Shown piece by piece: positions 5,738-8,638 of a stretch of DNA of 8,638 nt. The stretch is taken from the NCBI GenBank assembly GCA_016199025.1, contig JACQHM010000146.1, positions 1-8,638 on the forward strand, in the 5' to 3' direction. The position numbers and the translations under genes were made by a program. The notes below the pieces were generated by a model that was not told the origin of the DNA, did not search any database, and saw only the letters and a list, made by a program, of their open reading frames with translations. Source of the stretch: Candidatus Methylomirabilota bacterium. GTDB lineage: Bacteria; Methylomirabilota; Methylomirabilia; Methylomirabilales; JACQHM01. Numbering within the stretch: the first letter of the stretch is position 1; every line of letters begins with the position of its first letter.

Positions 5738-6859
5738 TTACCTTCGACCCACGGCCGGGACCGCTCCCGCTTCCCTTGCCTCCAGAGCCTCTACGGTCGG
5801 GAATCCTCTGGAATAGACCCTGAGGCGCCTGATCACCCGTGCCGCCTCATCCCCCTGAAGCTCGACAGGTTGGAAGTAGGCATGGGGCGGGTTCGTGGTC
5901 CGGATCGGGACGATCTCCACACCCCTGATCCCATCCCTTCCCAGCCTCACCTTCAAAATGATCGAGTCCTTATCCTGGGGGTCCCAGTTGCCGCCGAAGA
6001 CAAGGTTGCCCAGGGAATAGGCGATGATCCCCCCACCGTAGGCCTCGATCCCCTGGAGGACATGAGGGTGATGGCCGAGGACCAGATGGGCCCCCCGGTC
6101 GATGGTGAAGCGGGCCAGGAGCCGCTGATCATCCTCCGGATAAAAGCTCCCCTCGCGACCCCAGTGAAAGGAGACGACGAACAGGTCCACCAGAGGCTTT
6201 AACCTCGCGAGGTCCTCTGCGACCATGGTCCGGAGCGTCTCGACCGAAGTCGGATGGCCGGCCCCGCCGGGCCTCCCCATCGAGGCGTGGATCACCCTGG
6301 GCTCGGAAGATGCCGGGCCAAGGTACACATACCCCAGGAATCCTACCCGTAATCCGTTCCGCTCGACCACAGCCCCTGCCCGGGCCTGCTGCATCGTCTC
6401 GCCAGCACCAAAGGAGACGATCCCCGCCCGATCGAGGGCGGCGATGGTGTCCCGGAGGCCGATCCGACCGTAATCCATGACGTGGTTGTTCGCCAAGTTG
6501 GCAACGGAGATCCCAACTAGGATCAATGATGCAACGGATCGGGGATCGGCGCGGAAGTTGAACCGCTTGGAGAGCTTCCGGCCCCGGGACGTCAGGGGAC
6601 CTTCCAAATTGATGAAGGCAATATTGGCCTGGCGAAAATGATGGGCGATCTTGGCGAAGGGATACGCGAGGGCTTCGGGCAGGAACCAGCCTCCCCACCG
6701 TTCGTGGAGGTATTCCTCTAGGTGATAGCCCAGGGTGACATCGCCGCCAGCGGCGAGGAGAACCTCTTCCCCAGGCCCGGCGGCTCCCAAGGAGACGCCG
6801 GGAAGGAGAACCCCTACGAGGAGGGCCGCCCAGATGAACCGACGCCTCCAGACCTTCAA
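5738..6859 (-). CDS. CapA family (PGA_cap) exported metallophosphoesterase-like protein
   Basis: The 373-residue product starts at TTG 6859, two bases after the stop of the M23 peptidase gene; AAGGAG inside the end of that gene, about 11 nt upstream, serves as its ribosome site. A basic n-region (MKVWRRR) and hydrophobic core to about residue 26 form a signal peptide. CapA/PGA_cap motifs follow in order: AAGGDVTLG with Asp40, FINLEGPLT with Asn84 and Glu86, NLANNHVMDYG at 121-131, SFHWGRE at 230-236, GHHPHVLQG at 262-270 and AYSLGNLVF at 280-288. These match the metal-binding positions of the calcineurin-like fold. The family includes Bacillus CapA, needed for poly-gamma-glutamate capsule, but no capB/capC-like gene is visible here, so capsule synthesis should not be assumed. 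Most single-copy CapA-like proteins have unknown substrates. The link to a peptidoglycan endopeptidase suggests an envelope task. Confidence 0.93.
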   Translation of the reverse strand: MKVWRRRFIWAALLVGVLLPGVSLGAAGPGEEVLLAAGGDVTLGYHLEEYLHERWGGWFLPEALAYPFAKIAHHFRQANIAFINLEGPLTSRGRKLSKRFNFRADPRSVASLILVGISVANLANNHVMDYGRIGLRDTIAALDRAGIVSFGAGETMQQARAGAVVERNGLRVGFLGYVYLGPASSEPRVIHASMGRPGGAGHPTSVETLRTMVAEDLARLKPLVDLFVVSFHWGREGSFYPEDDQRLLARFTIDRGAHLVLGHHPHVLQGIEAYGGGIIAYSLGNLVFGGNWDPQDKDSIILKVRLGRDGIRGVEIVPIRTTNPPHAYFQPVELQGDEAARVIRRLRVYSRGFPTVEALEAREAGAVPAVGRR

Positions 6860-6861
6860 GG

Positions 6862-7836
6862 TCAGAGCTGCTCCTTCGACAGTACCCGCTCGGGACTTTC
6901 TGACAAGGCATCGCCCATCGGGCCCTCCCCTAACGTCGGGAGGTCACCCTCCACGATATAGCTCCGGGGATCGACCCACTGGCCGTTCAGGCGCACGCCG
7001 TAGTGGAGGTGGGGCCCGGTCGAGAGCCCAGTGTCCCCCGAGTAGACGATGACCTGGCCTCTCTTCACCCGATACCCGGCCTTCACCATGACCCTGCTGT
7101 TGTGGCCGTAGAAGCTGGAGAAACCGTGACCGTGCTCGATCAAGACGGCATTCCCATGCCCGGAGAGGAAGCCGGCAAAGGCCACGACCCCAGCGGCCGG
7201 GGCCAGGACAGGGGTCCCGGTCGGGACGGCGATGTCCAGGCCTTCATGCATCTCACGCCGGCCGCTGAAAGGGGAGATCCGATCCCCGAAGCCGGAGGTG
7301 AGCCATCCCTTGACGGGCCAGATGATCGGGGTCGAGGTGAGGAGCGACTGTTTCTCCTCAAAAAACTTTTTCAGCTCCTTCAGGCTCTGCTCGCGGAGGG
7401 TGATCTCTTGCTGAAGTTTCTCCAGATCCCGCTTCATCCCATCAATGAGATCCCGATCTGTCGCCGCCACCATATCGAGCCGAACACCATTCCCTCCCTC
7501 CTTGCTTCCTCCGACCGCCAGGGGGGATCCCTCCGGCTTCAGCCCTGCGACCTTCCGAAGCTTGTGATCCAGATCCTTCAAGGAGAGGAGCGCCCGTTCC
7601 AACTTCCGGAACCGTTCCTGGACGGAATGGTGCTCGCCCACCTCACGACGGAGGCGTTTCAGCTCCAGGATCTGGCTCTGAAGCGCGATGTGCTGGTAAA
7701 TGGAAAAGAACAACCACACGAGGATGAAGCCGAGGACCCCGGCCAGGACAGCGAAGATGGACTTCGGAACGTGGAGCTTCAGGGCCTTCGCGGTCGCGTC
7801 GGGAAGGATCAGAATGGTGTAAAATCTCTTGGCCAT
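6862..7836 (-). CDS. Membrane-anchored M23 family (LytM-type) peptidoglycan endopeptidase
   Basis: The ATG at 7836 is chosen over one at 7851 because GGGAGGAGGAG lies directly before it; this gives 324 residues starting MAKRFYTILILPD. A single membrane helix spans about residues 27-46 with basic residues before it (inside). A heptad-like coiled coil covers about 50-95, then a low-complexity linker with Gly/Ser, then a second coiled coil about 130-165. The M23 domain runs from about 173 to 290: SGFGDR, HEGLDIAVPTGTPV with His197 and Asp201, SSFYGHNSRV with His245, and GPHLHYG with His276 and His278. These are the zinc ligands and catalytic His of active LytM-type enzymes, so it should cleave peptide cross-links in the periplasm. 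The layout resembles cell-shape and division endopeptidases with coiled coils. The ORF ends two bases before the CapA-like gene. Confidence 0.95.
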   Translation of the reverse strand: MAKRFYTILILPDATAKALKLHVPKSIFAVLAGVLGFILVWLFFSIYQHIALQSQILELKRLRREVGEHHSVQERFRKLERALLSLKDLDHKLRKVAGLKPEGSPLAVGGSKEGGNGVRLDMVAATDRDLIDGMKRDLEKLQQEITLREQSLKELKKFFEEKQSLLTSTPIIWPVKGWLTSGFGDRISPFSGRREMHEGLDIAVPTGTPVLAPAAGVVAFAGFLSGHGNAVLIEHGHGFSSFYGHNSRVMVKAGYRVKRGQVIVYSGDTGLSTGPHLHYGVRLNGQWVDPRSYIVEGDLPTLGEGPMGDALSESPERVLSKEQL

Positions 7837-7847
7837 CTCCTCCTCCC
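7837..7847 (-). promoter_or_regulatory. Strong Shine-Dalgarno of the M23 gene
   Basis: An eleven-base GGGAGGAGGAG on the minus strand abuts the ATG at 7836, and its GGGAGG core leaves a five-base gap. It lies inside the reading frame that would begin at the alternative ATG 7851, and so decides the shorter start. Confidence 0.7.
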
Positions 7848-7975
7848 TCATGAGATCGCAAGGCGTCCCTGAAGGGTGCCCAGGGAAGACAGCCTCGCTC
7901 CAAAAAATGTTACTCGAACGGTGATGGAACAGACCGAAGGGGCAAAGGGGCTGGGAAAACCGAAAATCTTGGGAA

Positions 7976-8004
7976 CGCTACCATAGGGAAGGAAAAGCTG
8001 TCAA
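7976..8004 (-). promoter_or_regulatory. Candidate promoter of the M23-CapA operon
   Basis: A consensus TTGACA sits on the minus strand at 8004-7999. Eighteen nucleotides on is TAGCGT (7980-7975), which keeps the most conserved T, A and final T of a -10 box and is preceded by TGG (extended -10). The leader to the M23 start would be about 130 nt. The -10 is poor, so this rests mainly on the perfect -35 in an otherwise gene-free stretch. Confidence 0.4.
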
Positions 8005-8071
8005 GAAAAATGCGTCACCACGCGTCGCCGAAGGTTGCAAGAAATGTGCCTAATAGTCCACCACAGGGATT

Positions 8072-8192
8072 TTGAGTGGAACGCCACCCCCACCCGTCCC
8101 CTCCGCCCTCTGGGGGTTTGAGCGTGAGAGAGGGAGAGCGTGGGAGCGAAGGCAGTACCACTCGCACCCTCACACCCTCCAACACTCCACGT
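8072..8192. repeat. Low-complexity GC-skewed patch with short direct repeats
   Basis: The 7852-8228 gap holds no gene I can support. Within it, 8072-8120 is C-rich on the plus strand; GAGCGTGAGAG (8120-8130) and GAGCGTGGGAG (8136-8146) are direct repeats 16 nt apart with one mismatch; and 8158-8190 is a decayed tandem of CACCCTC/CACTCC-like units of 8-9 nt. CCCTCT and AGAGGG arms about 20 nt apart can form a weak stem without T-tract, so termination of the redoxin gene here is uncertain. It is most likely a degraded repeat or slippage-prone spacer. Confidence 0.4.
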
Positions 8193-8228
8193 ATGCCAGG
8201 GAGGGGGTGCCAAGCAGAGGTTCCGCCG

Positions 8229-8638
8229 CTACTCAAGGAGGGCCAGTTGGCGGAGGAGATCCGCGGTGGATGGAAGGGCCCCGATGGGACCGGTGGTGTG
8301 GACGTAGCAGATGATGCCGTCTCTATCAACGATGAAGACCGCCTGTTCCGGGTCATTAAAACCGTAGCGCTTGAGGTGGGGCAGAGGCGAGGCGCTCTTT
8401 TCCCCGCGGAGCAGGCGATCGCTCGCCTCGGCGGCGGAGCATGCAACGAAATCGCGGACCACCCCGACGAGCCCCTTTTGCGCCATGGGAACTCCGTACA
8501 GCCGGTGCACAGCTCGATCGGCGTCGCATAGATAAGGGAAGGTCAGTTGGTATTGCTGGAAGTAGAGCCGGGCCTCCTCCGCTGTATTATGGGTAACCTG
8601 GAGGATCTCGGCGCTTCTCTTCTGGATCTCTCGATACC
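8229..8638 (-). CDS. AhpC/TSA-type redoxin (thioredoxin-fold), 3' part
   Basis: The frame is open from the window edge to TAG at 8231-8229, giving about 136 C-terminal residues; the GTG at 8510 is only an internal codon. Upstream codons read YREIQKRSAEILQVTHNTAEEAR, then YQLTFPYLCDADRAVHRLYGV, the typical peroxiredoxin-like run from the helix after the active site to the strand and DxxxxVxxxYGV segment. Further on AVFIVDRDGIICYVHTTGP is the classic central strand pair of AhpC/TSA proteins, followed by a C-terminal helix (STADLLRQLALLE). These enzymes reduce peroxides or carry out thiol-disulfide exchange. The peroxidatic Cys region lies outside the window, so activity cannot be judged; Cys residues in CDADRA, VACSAA and ICYVHT are visible but are not the canonical active-site cysteine. 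It ends 390 nt upstream of the M23 gene, probably a separate unit. Confidence 0.9.
   Translation of the reverse strand, partial: YREIQKRSAEILQVTHNTAEEARLYFQQYQLTFPYLCDADRAVHRLYGVPMAQKGLVGVVRDFVACSAAEASDRLLRGEKSASPLPHLKRYGFNDPEQAVFIVDRDGIICYVHTTGPIGALPSTADLLRQLALLE

Noticed and set aside
6129..6911. Minus-strand 260-codon frame overlapping the CapA-like gene
   Set aside because: It is a frame-shifted reading of the CapA-like gene, rich in Arg, Ser and Gly, with no family resemblance.
5738..7836. A poly-gamma-glutamate capsule locus based on the CapA-like gene
   Set aside because: No CapB/CapC/PgsB-like genes are present; CapA-family proteins are widespread outside capsule loci.
7003..7872. 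Plus-strand open frame of 289 codons opposite the M23 gene
   Set aside because: It is antisense to a well-supported peptidase with all catalytic motifs, and the reading has no domain.
8229..8510. A complete 93-residue redoxin starting at GTG 8510
   Set aside because: The frame continues upstream without a stop to the window edge and encodes conserved redoxin sequence, so the GTG is an internal Val codon.

Overview
The window reads as chromosomal DNA of an uncultured, GC-rich bacterium. A cytoplasmic-membrane M23 peptidase, a lipobox-type lipoprotein and a zinc-tailed SecA fit a diderm. The style of the M23 and SecA proteins recalls Methylomirabilota/Rokubacteria or Desulfobacterota-like lineages, but that is an impression from sequence style, not a placement. 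No rRNA, tRNA, CRISPR array, intact transposon or phage gene was seen.

Left part (1-2005, + strand). A 5'-truncated malate/L-lactate-type dehydrogenase (Ldh_2) is followed after 12 nt by an HpcH/HpaI-type class II aldolase. Together they look like part of a 2-oxo-acid/hydroxy-acid catabolic operon. Two GC-rich hairpins start at the aldolase stop codon. Next is a TPM-domain (YgcG/DUF477-like) exported protein that stops abruptly in the middle of its domain, then about 200 nt of unrecognised DNA, then a 60-residue two-helix membrane protein.

Convergence (2006-2188). Plus- and minus-strand genes meet here in a gap with one good stem-loop and no clear intrinsic terminator.

Centre (2189-5585, - strand). 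secA leads a tight cluster: secA, then 18 nt, a 66-residue putative lipoprotein, then 7 nt, a 104-residue protein of unknown function. A plausible promoter lies just upstream of secA, in the tail of the preceding operon's terminator.

Right part (5664-8638, - strand). A membrane-anchored coiled-coil M23 (LytM-type) endopeptidase is coupled with 2 nt spacing to an exported CapA-family (PGA_cap) metallophosphoesterase-like protein. A strong rho-independent terminator follows. Upstream is a 390-nt gap with a candidate promoter and a low-complexity repeat patch, then the 3' part of an AhpC/TSA-type redoxin that runs off the window.

Functionally, the minus-strand block concerns the cell envelope: protein export (SecA), peptidoglycan editing (M23), a CapA-like exported protein and a small lipoprotein. 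No clearly new multi-gene system is visible. The least explained items are the two small genes behind secA, the truncated TPM gene with its scar, and the short repeat elements.
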